From an uncultured bacterium (lineage in GTDB: Bacteria > Cyanobacteriota > Vampirovibrionia > Gastranaerophilales > Gastranaerophilaceae): DNA of 5,594 nt. How positions within the stretch are numbered: position 1 is the first letter of the stretch; each line of letters begins with the position of its first letter. The stretch lies in contig URRM01000096.1 in assembly GCA_900550295.1 (NCBI GenBank), positions 1-5,594 of the forward strand. Reading direction: 5' to 3'. The notes below the pieces were generated by a model. The model worked only from the letters and a program-made list of their open reading frames with translations, ran no database searches and was not told the origin of the DNA. Of the stretch, positions 1-5,466 are shown piece after piece. Position numbers and translations under genes: made by a program.

Positions 1-738
1 TAAGTTGCTGATTACAGCTAACATAGAGATTTTTGATTCTAATCTGTTAATGCAAGAACCACAACCGATAGCGCTAGCACCTGCAGCAAATGCGAATTGA
101 GCAGTTGTTGTATTGATGTTAGAAGAAGTCATGATTGGTAATTCAATATTTCTAGATAATTCTAATGTGTTAGAAATTGTTAATTCAGCTCTGTTTAACC
201 AAGCTCTAGCACCTTCGAATTGGCTAGCTTGAGAAACAAAACCTTCAGTTTGGATTAAGTCAATACCTAATGATTCTAATTCTCTAGCTAATGAAATTTG
301 TTCGTTGATAGCTAATGAACCAGGGATTGTAACTGAGAATAAGATTTGAGATCTCATTTCTTCGTTAATCATTGATAAAGTTTCTTTTACAATGTTGATG
401 ATTTGGATTGAAGACATTGTAATACCTTGATTATATAATGCATCAAAGTTTCCTAATTCGATAGCGTTAACGTGGAAGTTGTTAACTGCGTTTGCTAATT
501 CAATAGCGTTTATTGAAGAAGCGAATAATGTGATGTCTGAATTAGATTCAGAGATTAATCTTGTTGCTAAAGATAAAACTTCTTCGTTAGCAGCAACGTC
601 GATAGCTGTAGCTTTAGCTTCGATAGCAGATGAAACAACCATTTCAACTTTTTCTAAGTTCATGTTGTTAATACCTGAAATAACTTTTAATGCTCTTTTT
701 TCGCTTAATGCTTGTTTGAATAACTCAATACTGTTCAT
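1..738 (-). CDS. ycf23: Ycf23 / DUF561 family TIM-barrel-like protein, 3' end cut by window edge
   Basis: The first 246 residues are read from ATG at 738-736 and no stop is reached before the edge. Family members are about 250-270 residues, so little is missing. Stretches I recognise from cyanobacterial and plastid Ycf23 are: ALKVISGINN (16-25), AIDVAAN (45-51), IELGNFDALYNQG (93-105), LFSVTIP (133-139), DLIQTEG (160-166), and the C-terminal FAAGASAIGCGS (217-228) followed by MLAVI. The alternating strand/helix pattern and glycine-rich last turn fit a phosphate-binding (beta/alpha)8 barrel. The biochemical role of Ycf23 is not firmly known and no catalytic residue can be assigned here. There is no signal peptide or membrane segment, so it is probably cytosolic. 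Codon use is extremely restricted: all 26 Leu codons are TTA, all 8 Arg codons are AGA, and Gln is CAA throughout. Neighbouring genes are not like this. With its strong promoter and purine-rich ribosome site this suggests a highly expressed gene. The family call is firm; the function is open. Confidence 0.87.
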   Translation of the reverse strand, partial: MNSIELFKQALSEKRALKVISGINNMNLEKVEMVVSSAIEAKATAIDVAANEEVLSLATRLISESNSDITLFASSINAIELANAVNNFHVNAIELGNFDALYNQGITMSSIQIINIVKETLSMINEEMRSQILFSVTIPGSLAINEQISLARELESLGIDLIQTEGFVSQASQFEGARAWLNRAELTISNTLELSRNIELPIMTSSNINTTTAQFAFAAGASAIGCGSCINRLESKISMLAVISNL

Positions 739-755
739 TCTAATTTCCTTTCCTT
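739..755 (-). promoter_or_regulatory. Ribosome binding site of ycf23
   Basis: On the minus strand the ATG at 738 is preceded by AAGGAAAGGAAATTAGA, a long purine run with two Shine-Dalgarno-like AGGAAA/GGAAAG blocks. It fixes the start at 738 and fits strong translation. Confidence 0.7.
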
Positions 756-767
756 ACTCATATCTCT

Positions 768-793
768 ATTGAAACCTGACACCAGATTTCAAT
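768..793 (-). promoter_or_regulatory. 11-bp dyad at the predicted ycf23 transcription start (5' stem-loop or operator)
   Basis: Arms ATTGAAACCTG (768-778) and CAGATTTCAAT (783-793) flank a 4-base loop. The arms match at 10 of 11 positions. In minus-strand RNA the odd position becomes a U-G wobble, so all 11 pairs can form. No T-run follows on either strand, so it is not a terminator. The predicted transcription start falls at about 789-790, inside the right arm. The ycf23 mRNA could therefore begin with this hairpin, or a repressor could bind the dyad over +1. Confidence 0.6.
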
Positions 794-796
794 GTA

Positions 797-825
797 ATTA
801 TAGAATAAAGGTTTAATAGTGGCAA
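797..825 (-). promoter_or_regulatory. Sigma-70 type promoter of ycf23
   Basis: On the minus strand the -35 box TTGCCA (825-820) and a perfect -10 box TATAAT (802-797) are separated by exactly 17 bases. The predicted start near 789-790 gives a 5' leader of about 51 bases. This is the best promoter match in the window. Confidence 0.75.
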
Positions 826-855
826 GAAATATACATTAATTTGTTACAAAGCTAG

Positions 856-884
856 TAGTAATTTTTCAAGACACTCCTTATAAT
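856..884 (+). promoter_or_regulatory. Probable promoter of the PDZ-less protease gene
   Basis: A perfect TATAAT -10 box lies at 879-884. The 17-base-spaced -35 position (856-861, TAGTAA) matches the consensus at only 3 of 6 bases, and there is no extended -10. The promoter is probably weak or activator-dependent. The predicted start is near 891, so the leader is short (about 20 bases). Confidence 0.5.
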
Positions 885-910
885 ACAACAGGAATGGAGC
901 TTTCAAGGTT

Positions 911-1555
911 ATGATTAAAAAAATTATTATTGCAATTTGTTTCACTTTTGTTACAAGCGTCGCAGTTTATTCCTACGACAATGAAGAACTTATTTACATG
1001 AAGGTTTACGAAAAGCTTAACCCTGCAATTGTTTCTATTGATGCCGAATTACCGCTTGGAGTTTCTAGCGGTAGCGGTTGTATCATTGATTCCAGCGGAA
1101 TAATTTTGACAAGTTCGCATGTTGTTGATGAAGGAAAAAATATCGAAGTTACGTTACATAATGGTCATGTTTATAAAGCAAAAGTTTTATATTCATCAAA
1201 CAAAGACATTGCATTAATTCAAATTAAGGCAAAAGAATTACTCACAACTGTTGCTCTTGGGGATTCCGGAAAAGCCAAAGTTGGGCAAAAGGTTTTGGCT
1301 ATTGGTAGTCCGTTCGGATTTAACGGTACACTTACACAAGGAATTATCTCAAGAATTGACTATGCAAAAGACAAAATACAAACTGATGCATCTATCAATC
1401 CGGGAAATTCCGGCGGACCTTTAATAACAACTGATGGAGAAGTTATAGGAATTAATCAGGCAATATACAATCCTGATAATAATATCTCTAACATCGGAAT
1501 TGGATTTGCAATCCCAATAAACACCGTAAAAGAAACTTTAAAAAAGGCTAAGTAA
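911..1555 (+). CDS. Secreted trypsin-like serine protease, HtrA/S1C type without PDZ domain
   Basis: This is a 214-residue protein. Residues 1-21 form a signal peptide: lysines at 3-4, a hydrophobic core, and a likely signal peptidase I cut near Ser21. The rest is a chymotrypsin-fold domain with the full HtrA/Deg triad. His70 lies in LTSSHVVDEG, Asp99 in NKDIALIQI, and Ser167 in NPGNSGGPL. Typical Deg stretches are also present (SGSGCIID near 53-60, VLAIGSPFG near 128-136, and IGFAIPI near 197-203). DegP/HhoA proteins usually run to about 390-450 residues with one or two C-terminal PDZ domains. Here the protein stops just after the protease domain, with a normal TAA and a terminator behind it, so it looks naturally short rather than broken. 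It should act outside the cytoplasmic membrane on misfolded or specific proteins. The start is supported by GGAG at 896-899, 11 bases upstream. The gene diverges from ycf23 and converges with the repeat-protein gene. The substrate is unknown. Confidence 0.93.
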   Translation: MIKKIIIAICFTFVTSVAVYSYDNEELIYMKVYEKLNPAIVSIDAELPLGVSSGSGCIIDSSGIILTSSHVVDEGKNIEVTLHNGHVYKAKVLYSSNKDIALIQIKAKELLTTVALGDSGKAKVGQKVLAIGSPFGFNGTLTQGIISRIDYAKDKIQTDASINPGNSGGPLITTDGEVIGINQAIYNPDNNISNIGIGFAIPINTVKETLKKAK

Positions 1556-1565
1556 TATTAAACTA

Positions 1566-1592
1566 AAAAAGCGAGTCATAGACTCGCTTTTT
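1566..1592. terminator. Bidirectional Rho-independent terminator
   Basis: AAAAAGCGAGTC (1566-1577) and GACTCGCTTTTT (1581-1592) form a perfect 12-bp stem with a 3-base ATA loop. A T-run follows on the plus strand and, because of the A-run, also on the minus strand. It lies 10 bases after the protease stop and 56 bases beyond the stop of the minus-strand repeat gene, so it serves both. Confidence 0.92.
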
Positions 1593-1648
1593 GATTGTGA
1601 TTGGTTTAGATATGTGATAAAAATTTTTGAAAAATGATTATAGCTTGA

Positions 1649-2053
1649 TTAGCAAACAAAACTGCCATCAGAAGAACTGAAACTTGCACCGCTATCGCCT
1701 GAAGCTACAGAGCCTGCTGTTTCTGCGCCTGAGAAAGCTAATGAACCTGCTGTTTCTGCATCAAATGCCAAAGAACCAGCTGTTTCAGCACCTGCATCAG
1801 CTACACTGCCTGCAGTTTCAATATTAGCGTATTGGCTATAATCAATTTGTGGAGCAAAAGGATTGCTTGATTGGAAACTATCAATTTGATTGTTTGAATT
1901 TACAAATGCGATAGTACCTGCAGTTTCTACATTGCTTGCTAAAGAACCAGCTGTTTCTGAATTTGCAGAAGCTAACGAACCTGCTGTTTCTGCACCTCTT
2001 GCTTGTGTTTGTGTATTTGTATTAAATAAATTTGAATTAAAACCTAATGCCAT
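1649..2053 (-). CDS. ETAGSLA-repeat protein of unknown function with a C-terminal cysteine
   Basis: I do not recognise the family. The 134-residue protein carries seven ETAG[S/T][L/I/V]A motifs, starting at residues 22, 33, 43, 79, 90, 100 and 111. They form blocks of three and four, each with an 11/10-residue rhythm, separated by an N/Q/S/F-rich linker (about 50-77: FVNSNNQ, then NPFAPQIDYSQYAN). The head (1-20) is rich in Asn, Thr and Gln, and the tail (118-134) in Ser and Gly, ending in SFVC. There is no Lys, His or Trp. There is only one Arg (19) and one Cys, the final residue 134. All seven Glu sit in the repeats, with six Asp elsewhere, so the protein is strongly acidic. No signal peptide or membrane segment is seen. 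The start is firm: GGAG at 2066-2063 lies 9 bases upstream. A regular 10-11-residue repeat fits a beta-solenoid or an extended surface protein. A multi-copy precursor peptide is another possibility, but no modifying enzyme is in view. It lies 116 bases after nadC on the same strand. Only a poor promoter candidate precedes it (TTGTTT-18-TAAAAA). Confidence 0.82.
   Translation of the reverse strand: MALGFNSNLFNTNTQTQARGAETAGSLASANSETAGSLASNVETAGTIAFVNSNNQIDSFQSSNPFAPQIDYSQYANIETAGSVADAGAETAGSLAFDAETAGSLAFSGAETAGSVASGDSGASFSSSDGSFVC
1703..1990 (-). repeat. Seven-copy coding repeat (ETAG[S/T][L/I/V]A)
   Basis: The 21-base units lie at 1990-1970, 1957-1937, 1927-1907, 1819-1799, 1786-1766, 1756-1736 and 1723-1703. 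The DNA core reads GAAAC(A/T)GC(A/T)GG(T/C) with differing third bases. The amino acids are therefore better conserved than the nucleotides, which suggests selection on the protein rather than very recent duplication. Confidence 0.85.
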
Positions 2054-2060
2054 ATATCAT

Positions 2061-2068
2061 CACTCCAA
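2061..2068 (-). promoter_or_regulatory. Ribosome binding site of the repeat-protein gene
   Basis: TTGGAGTG on the minus strand contains GGAG (2066-2063), 9 bases before the ATG at 2053. It shows that the minus frame is translated rather than the antisense frame that also stays open here. Confidence 0.7.
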
Positions 2069-2151
2069 TCTAAACCATCTCGTATTTTTTTATCACTTAC
2101 ATATATATAAAAACAAATTTGATTACCCGATTTCAAGAAGAGTATAAATCG

Positions 2152-2164
2152 TTACAATTTGTAA
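2152..2164. promoter_or_regulatory. Short inverted repeat between nadC and the repeat gene
   Basis: TTACAA-T-TTGTAA is a perfect 6+6 dyad around one base, starting 6 bases beyond the nadC stop codon. The one-base centre cannot loop as RNA and no T-run follows, so it is not a terminator. It could be a protein-binding site upstream of the repeat gene, but a dyad this short and AT-rich may be chance. Confidence 0.25.
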
Positions 2165-2169
2165 TAATC

Positions 2170-3003
2170 TTACATATCTAGCGCCAAATCTAGCGTTGGT
2201 GCTTTTGCAACAATTGCACTTGATGAAATAATATCAACTCCGACCTCAGCAATAGCATGAACAGTTGACATGTTAACGTTACCGCTTGCCTCAACAATTG
2301 CCTTACCGTCAATAAGTTCAACAGCTTTTTTCATAGTTTCGCAAGACATGTTATCTAACATAATAATATCAGCAGAGCAATCAACTGCTTCTTTAACTTG
2401 TTCTAATGTATCACATTCAACTTCAATTTTATGAGTGTGAGAAATATTTTTTCTGATTTTTTCTACTGCTTTTGTTAAAGAACCTGCTAACTTAATATGA
2501 TTGTCTTTAATCATTGCGCAATCTGCAAGATTAAATCTATGAATGCAAGCTCCACCAACGTATACAGCATATTTTTCAAACACTCTGAAGTTTGGTGTAG
2601 TTTTTCTTGTATCAGAGATTCTTGCTTTTAAACCTTCGCCAATAGCATCTTGATATTTTCTTGTTTCAGTTGCGATACCGCTCATTCTTTGTGCAAAATT
2701 CAAGGCTGTTCTTTCACCTTTTAAGATTGCAGAAGCAGAACCTTTTAATTTAGCTATTGTGTCACCGGCTTTTATTCTGTCACCGTCTTTAAAATAAAAT
2801 TTTATTTCAACATCATCTGACAAGTTTTTAAAAACTCTTTCAAAAACCTTTAAACCACAAACAATACCGTCAGAACGAGTGTTTAATTTTGCTTCCAAAA
2901 CATCATCTTCTGTTGCTAAATTATCTGTTGTAATATCACCAAAGCCAATATCTTCTTCCAAAGCTGAAAGAACGTATTTATCAATTAAAAATCTATCTAA
3001 CAA
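2170..3003 (-). CDS. nadC: Nicotinate-nucleotide pyrophosphorylase (carboxylating), quinolinate phosphoribosyltransferase
   Basis: NadC converts quinolinate and PRPP to nicotinate mononucleotide, CO2 and pyrophosphate, the step where the de novo NAD pathway joins the common route. It is cytosolic. The 277 residues match the usual length. The N-terminal domain has EDIGFGDITTDNL (17-29). The barrel carries GERTALNFAQRMSGIAT (96-112), DTRKTTP (131-137), HR 155-156, IKDNH (165-169), EVE (194-196), LDN (216-218) and EASG (238-241). These supply the expected Arg98, Arg133, Lys134, His155, Arg156, Lys166, Glu196 and Asp217. The usual GGG-x-NHR reads GGACIHR here, and the final glycine-rich turn reads ISSSAIVAK; both look like family variation. 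The start is TTG at 3003-3001: an in-frame TAA lies two codons upstream, the next Met is residue 107, and AAGGAGAA (3018-3011) is well placed. The first 11 bases overlap the end of nadB, which implies coupled translation. Confidence 0.95.
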   Translation of the reverse strand: MLDRFLIDKYVLSALEEDIGFGDITTDNLATEDDVLEAKLNTRSDGIVCGLKVFERVFKNLSDDVEIKFYFKDGDRIKAGDTIAKLKGSASAILKGERTALNFAQRMSGIATETRKYQDAIGEGLKARISDTRKTTPNFRVFEKYAVYVGGACIHRFNLADCAMIKDNHIKLAGSLTKAVEKIRKNISHTHKIEVECDTLEQVKEAVDCSADIIMLDNMSCETMKKAVELIDGKAIVEASGNVNMSTVHAIAEVGVDIISSSAIVAKAPTLDLALDM

Positions 3004-4597
3004 AACTTAGTTCTCCTTGTTCTTTTATAATACAATTGTGTTCTGCAATTTCTTTTGTCATAGGGTAATCTTCACGATAGTGTGCCCCTCGGGACTCTTT
3101 TCTTTGAAGAGCAGAAGTTATAATTAACTGTGCTACTGTCAGCATATTTTTAAACTCATATTCTTGAACACTTAAACATTTTTCATTACGTAAAAATTGA
3201 GTTTTTAAGTCATTCAAACGATTTTGAGCTTCTTTTAAAGAATTTTCAGAACGAATAATTCCGACACCGTTCCACATCAAATTTTGCAATTCTTTCTTTA
3301 GAACATCGGTGTCATATTCAATAAAACCTAACTCCTGTGAATATTTTTTTAGGTTTTTCTTTAATTCCTCCGACAACTCTATGTGTTCAGGCTCAATATT
3401 TTTTTGAACAAATTCAGCCATTGAATAAGCGCCAACAACACATTCTAACAATGAATTACTTGCTAAGCGATTTGCACCTTGTAAACCCGTTGAAGAAACT
3501 TCACCTAACGCAAAAAGTCCTTTTATTGATGTTCTTCCGTCATAATTAACTTTTACACCACCCATAAAGTAGTGAGCAGCCGGATGAACAGGAATAAAAT
3601 CTTTTGATATATCTATGTTATTTTTCAAACATACAGCTGAAATTGACGGAAATCTTTTTTCTTGAACCTCTTTAGGGATTACAGTTGCGTTCAAGAATAC
3701 GTAATCATTACCGCTTAGCTTCATTTCTTCAAAATTAGCTCTTGCAACAACATCTCTTGGAGCCAAATCTTTCAATTCGTGATACTTGTGCATAAAAGGA
3801 TTACCCTTTTCATCAACTAAAATTGCGCCTTCACCACGTACAGACTCACTTATTAAGTGGTTTGCATCTTCTCCTTGAACTGCAAGCGCTGTCGGATGAA
3901 ATTGAACAAATTCCATATCCTGCAAAATAGCACCGGCATTGTACGCCAAAGCCAATCCGTCACCAGTTGCACATTGAGGATTTGTCGTATTTTTGTATAA
4001 TTGACCGATTCCGCCCGTAGCTAAAACAACTACATTTGAAAGCGCTACTGAATAATCGTTACCGTCAAATAAAACGACACCTTTACAAGTTTCATCTTCT
4101 TTTAATATCTCAACTGCGATAGTATTTTCTTTTAGAATAACTTGTTCATTTTGAGCAATCAATTCAGATAATCTTTTTTCAATTCCTCTACCTGTTGCAT
4201 CACCGTTACAGTGTAAAATTCTTCGAACGCTATGCGCACCTTCCAGTGTGAATAACAAGTTTCCATTTTCATCTCTGTCAAAAGGAACACCTAAATTTAT
4301 CAAATCATGTATCACGTCATTTGACATTTCTGAGATATATTTAACAACATTAAAATCACTCAAACCTGCACCTGCATTTAATGTATCGCTTACATGTGAT
4401 GCTACGGAATCAACTTCATTTTCTTTCAAAACACCAACAATACCACCTTGAGCATATCTTGAATTGCTTTCACCAAGATCGCATTTTGTAATCATCAAGA
4501 TTTTGCCATTTTGTATAACTTGGCTTAATTTTATAGCAGAATACAAACCTGCTAAACCACTTCCTATAATGATAGCTGAATAATTTTCGTGAACCAT
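2993..4597 (-). CDS. nadB: L-aspartate oxidase
   Basis: NadB is an FAD enzyme that oxidises L-aspartate to iminoaspartate, passing electrons to oxygen or, in anaerobes, to fumarate. NadA then makes quinolinate from the product. The protein has 534 residues, a normal length for the family. The N-terminal FAD-binding motif IIGSGLAGLYSA spans 10-21, and NSRYAQGGI spans 45-53. Substrate-site stretches are EGAHSVRRILH (119-129, Glu119 matching the catalytic-site Glu of E. coli NadB), QFHPTAL (232-238), ESVRGEGA (251-258), LAPRDVVAR (278-286) and HPAAHYFMGG (338-347). TGLQGANRLASNSLLE (370-385) brings the flavin-side Arg377. The C-terminal helical domain ends with the typical QRKESRGAHYREDYP (498-512). 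The ATG at 4597 is preceded by AGGG (4608-4605), 7 bases away. The TAG stop lies 11 bases inside nadC. The gene follows the PHP gene after 55 bases that contain a possible promoter. No adjacent nadA is seen. Confidence 0.97.
   Translation of the reverse strand: MVHENYSAIIIGSGLAGLYSAIKLSQVIQNGKILMITKCDLGESNSRYAQGGIVGVLKENEVDSVASHVSDTLNAGAGLSDFNVVKYISEMSNDVIHDLINLGVPFDRDENGNLLFTLEGAHSVRRILHCNGDATGRGIEKRLSELIAQNEQVILKENTIAVEILKEDETCKGVVLFDGNDYSVALSNVVVLATGGIGQLYKNTTNPQCATGDGLALAYNAGAILQDMEFVQFHPTALAVQGEDANHLISESVRGEGAILVDEKGNPFMHKYHELKDLAPRDVVARANFEEMKLSGNDYVFLNATVIPKEVQEKRFPSISAVCLKNNIDISKDFIPVHPAAHYFMGGVKVNYDGRTSIKGLFALGEVSSTGLQGANRLASNSLLECVVGAYSMAEFVQKNIEPEHIELSEELKKNLKKYSQELGFIEYDTDVLKKELQNLMWNGVGIIRSENSLKEAQNRLNDLKTQFLRNEKCLSVQEYEFKNMLTVAQLIITSALQRKESRGAHYREDYPMTKEIAEHNCIIKEQGELSFVR
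3011..3018 (-). promoter_or_regulatory. Ribosome binding site that sets the nadC TTG start
   Basis: AAGGAGAA lies inside the last codons of nadB, with GGAG (3016-3013) 9 bases from the TTG at 3003. It is the strongest Shine-Dalgarno match in the window and compensates for the weak start codon. Confidence 0.75.
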
Positions 4598-4612
4598 AAT
4601 TTATCCCTAAAT

Positions 4613-4624
4613 ATATCGATATCG
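4613..4624. promoter_or_regulatory. Overlapping palindromes in the nadB leader
   Basis: ATATCGATAT (4613-4622) and CGATATCG (4617-4624) are perfect overlapping palindromes. They lie at the predicted start point and against the -10 box of the putative nadB promoter, where an operator might be. I see no match to the NadR, NiaR or NrtR patterns I know. The repeats are short and AT-rich, so chance is possible. Confidence 0.25.
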
Positions 4625-4648
4625 TAAATCAAAACCATAAAAAGTCAA
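4621..4648 (-). promoter_or_regulatory. Possible internal promoter for nadBC
   Basis: On the minus strand TTGACT (4648-4643, 5 of 6 bases) and TACGAT (4626-4621, 4 of 6) are 16 bases apart, in the 55-base gap after the PHP gene. It would allow nadBC to be transcribed independently of the upstream genes. Confidence 0.4.
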
Positions 4649-4652
4649 GTTT

Positions 4653-5453
4653 TTAAACATTTTGAATTACTCGCATACTGTGTCTTGTAGGTTGCATTTT
4701 ATCAAATGTGTAAAAATGTTCAAAACCCAACTCTGCCAACTGTTCTCTTACATCTGCAATTTCAAAACCAAATTGACTTACAGCATGAGAATCAGAACCT
4801 ATTGTTATAATTTCACCACCTAAATCTTTATACAGTTTCAAAATATCTACAGATGGTGTTAAATCAGGAATATGATATCTAAAACAAGAAGTATTAACTT
4901 CAATACCTTTGCCGTCATTAATTGCCTGAGTCAAAATTTCAGCGACAATGTCTTTTGTCTTTTCAAAACCATAATAAGTTTTATCATATCTTCTAATTAG
5001 GTCTAAATGAGCCAAAACAGAATAGTTTTTAAAACTTTTAATTACGTTTAAAATCTCGTTATAATAACCTTCGTTGTATTCTTTTTGAGTTTTTCCGCTT
5101 AAATACCCGCCGTCAAAAAGTCCTAAACCATCAATTGTATGGCAAGATAGAAGTACAAAATCAAATGAATATTTATTATAAAAGTCTTTAAAGAAATCAA
5201 TGTTATCAGTTTGAACACCAAACTCTGCACCAAGTTTCAAATTTAACTTATCACCATATTTTGCCAAAACCTGTTGGTATTCACCTGAATAATTTCTCTC
5301 GCCTTTTGCAAGAGGACTAATCATTGCATATTCAACATGATCTGTAAAACAGATATCTTTAAAACCTAGTTCTAAAGCTTTTTTCGCATATTCTTCCATT
5401 GTAACATGCGAATCTTCACTGTTGTGTGTGTGTAAATGATAATCTGCTAACAT
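4653..5453 (-). CDS. PHP-domain phosphoesterase, HisJ/HisK histidinol-phosphatase family
   Basis: This 266-residue protein has the whole metal-binding set of the PHP superfamily: His6 and His8 (DYHLHTH), Asp38-His39 (FTDH), Glu77 (GAEFG), His105 (LLSCH), His149 (LAHLD), and Asp221/His223 (IGSDSH). Length and motif spacing fit the HisJ/HisK group, which removes phosphate from L-histidinol phosphate in histidine synthesis. Many annotated members lie outside his operons, as here next to nadB, so the true substrate could differ. The protein is cytosolic. I place the start at ATG 5453, because the protein begins two to four residues before its first metal motif, as in relatives, and AAAAGGATTGG sits just upstream. 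However, the frame stays open upstream through the end of a SpmA-like gene to the window edge, with no stop between, so a longer fused product is possible. The class is firm; the substrate is not. Confidence 0.9.
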   Translation of the reverse strand: MLADYHLHTHNSEDSHVTMEEYAKKALELGFKDICFTDHVEYAMISPLAKGERNYSGEYQQVLAKYGDKLNLKLGAEFGVQTDNIDFFKDFYNKYSFDFVLLSCHTIDGLGLFDGGYLSGKTQKEYNEGYYNEILNVIKSFKNYSVLAHLDLIRRYDKTYYGFEKTKDIVAEILTQAINDGKGIEVNTSCFRYHIPDLTPSVDILKLYKDLGGEIITIGSDSHAVSQFGFEIADVREQLAELGFEHFYTFDKMQPTRHSMRVIQNV

Positions 5454-5466
5454 AATTCCAATCCTT
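5454..5466 (-). promoter_or_regulatory. Ribosome binding site of the PHP gene
   Basis: AAAAGGATTGGAA on the minus strand precedes the ATG at 5453, with AAGGA about 9 bases away. It favours independent initiation at 5453 even though the upstream frame is continuous. Confidence 0.6.

Noticed and set aside
479..772. Plus-strand open frame of 97 codons with an ATG start
   Set aside because: It lies antisense to ycf23, resembles no protein family, and has no ribosome site. It extends into the ycf23 leader only because stops are lacking opposite codon-biased DNA.
840..850. TTTGT-T-ACAAA inverted repeat between the divergent promoters
   Set aside because: The arms are only 5 bases in AT-rich DNA. 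It lies outside both core promoters, and chance is a sufficient explanation.
1649..2053. Assigning the repeat protein to a known RiPP precursor class
   Set aside because: There is no modifying enzyme, transporter or recognised leader in the window, and only one Cys. Resemblance to multi-cassette precursors is limited to repetition itself.
1890..2147. Plus-strand open frame of 85 codons repeating PAVS
   Set aside because: It is the antisense reading of the ETAGSLA repeats, starts at TTG, and has no Shine-Dalgarno. The minus frame has both an ATG and a GGAG.
2142..2155. GTA-N8-TAC, an NtcA-like site, after nadC
   Set aside because: A six-base pattern with a free spacer is expected about once by chance in a window this size. 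No properly spaced promoter follows and an NtcA regulator is not shown for this organism.
3337..3549. Plus-strand open frame within nadB
   Set aside because: It is a shadow of a well-conserved nadB region, with no family resemblance.
4248..4451. Plus-strand open frame within the 5' part of nadB
   Set aside because: It is antisense to conserved NadB FAD/substrate motifs and has no support of its own.
5424..5433. (TG)n microsatellite-like run
   Set aside because: It only encodes the conserved metal motif HLHTH of the PHP protein. It is short and explained by coding constraint.
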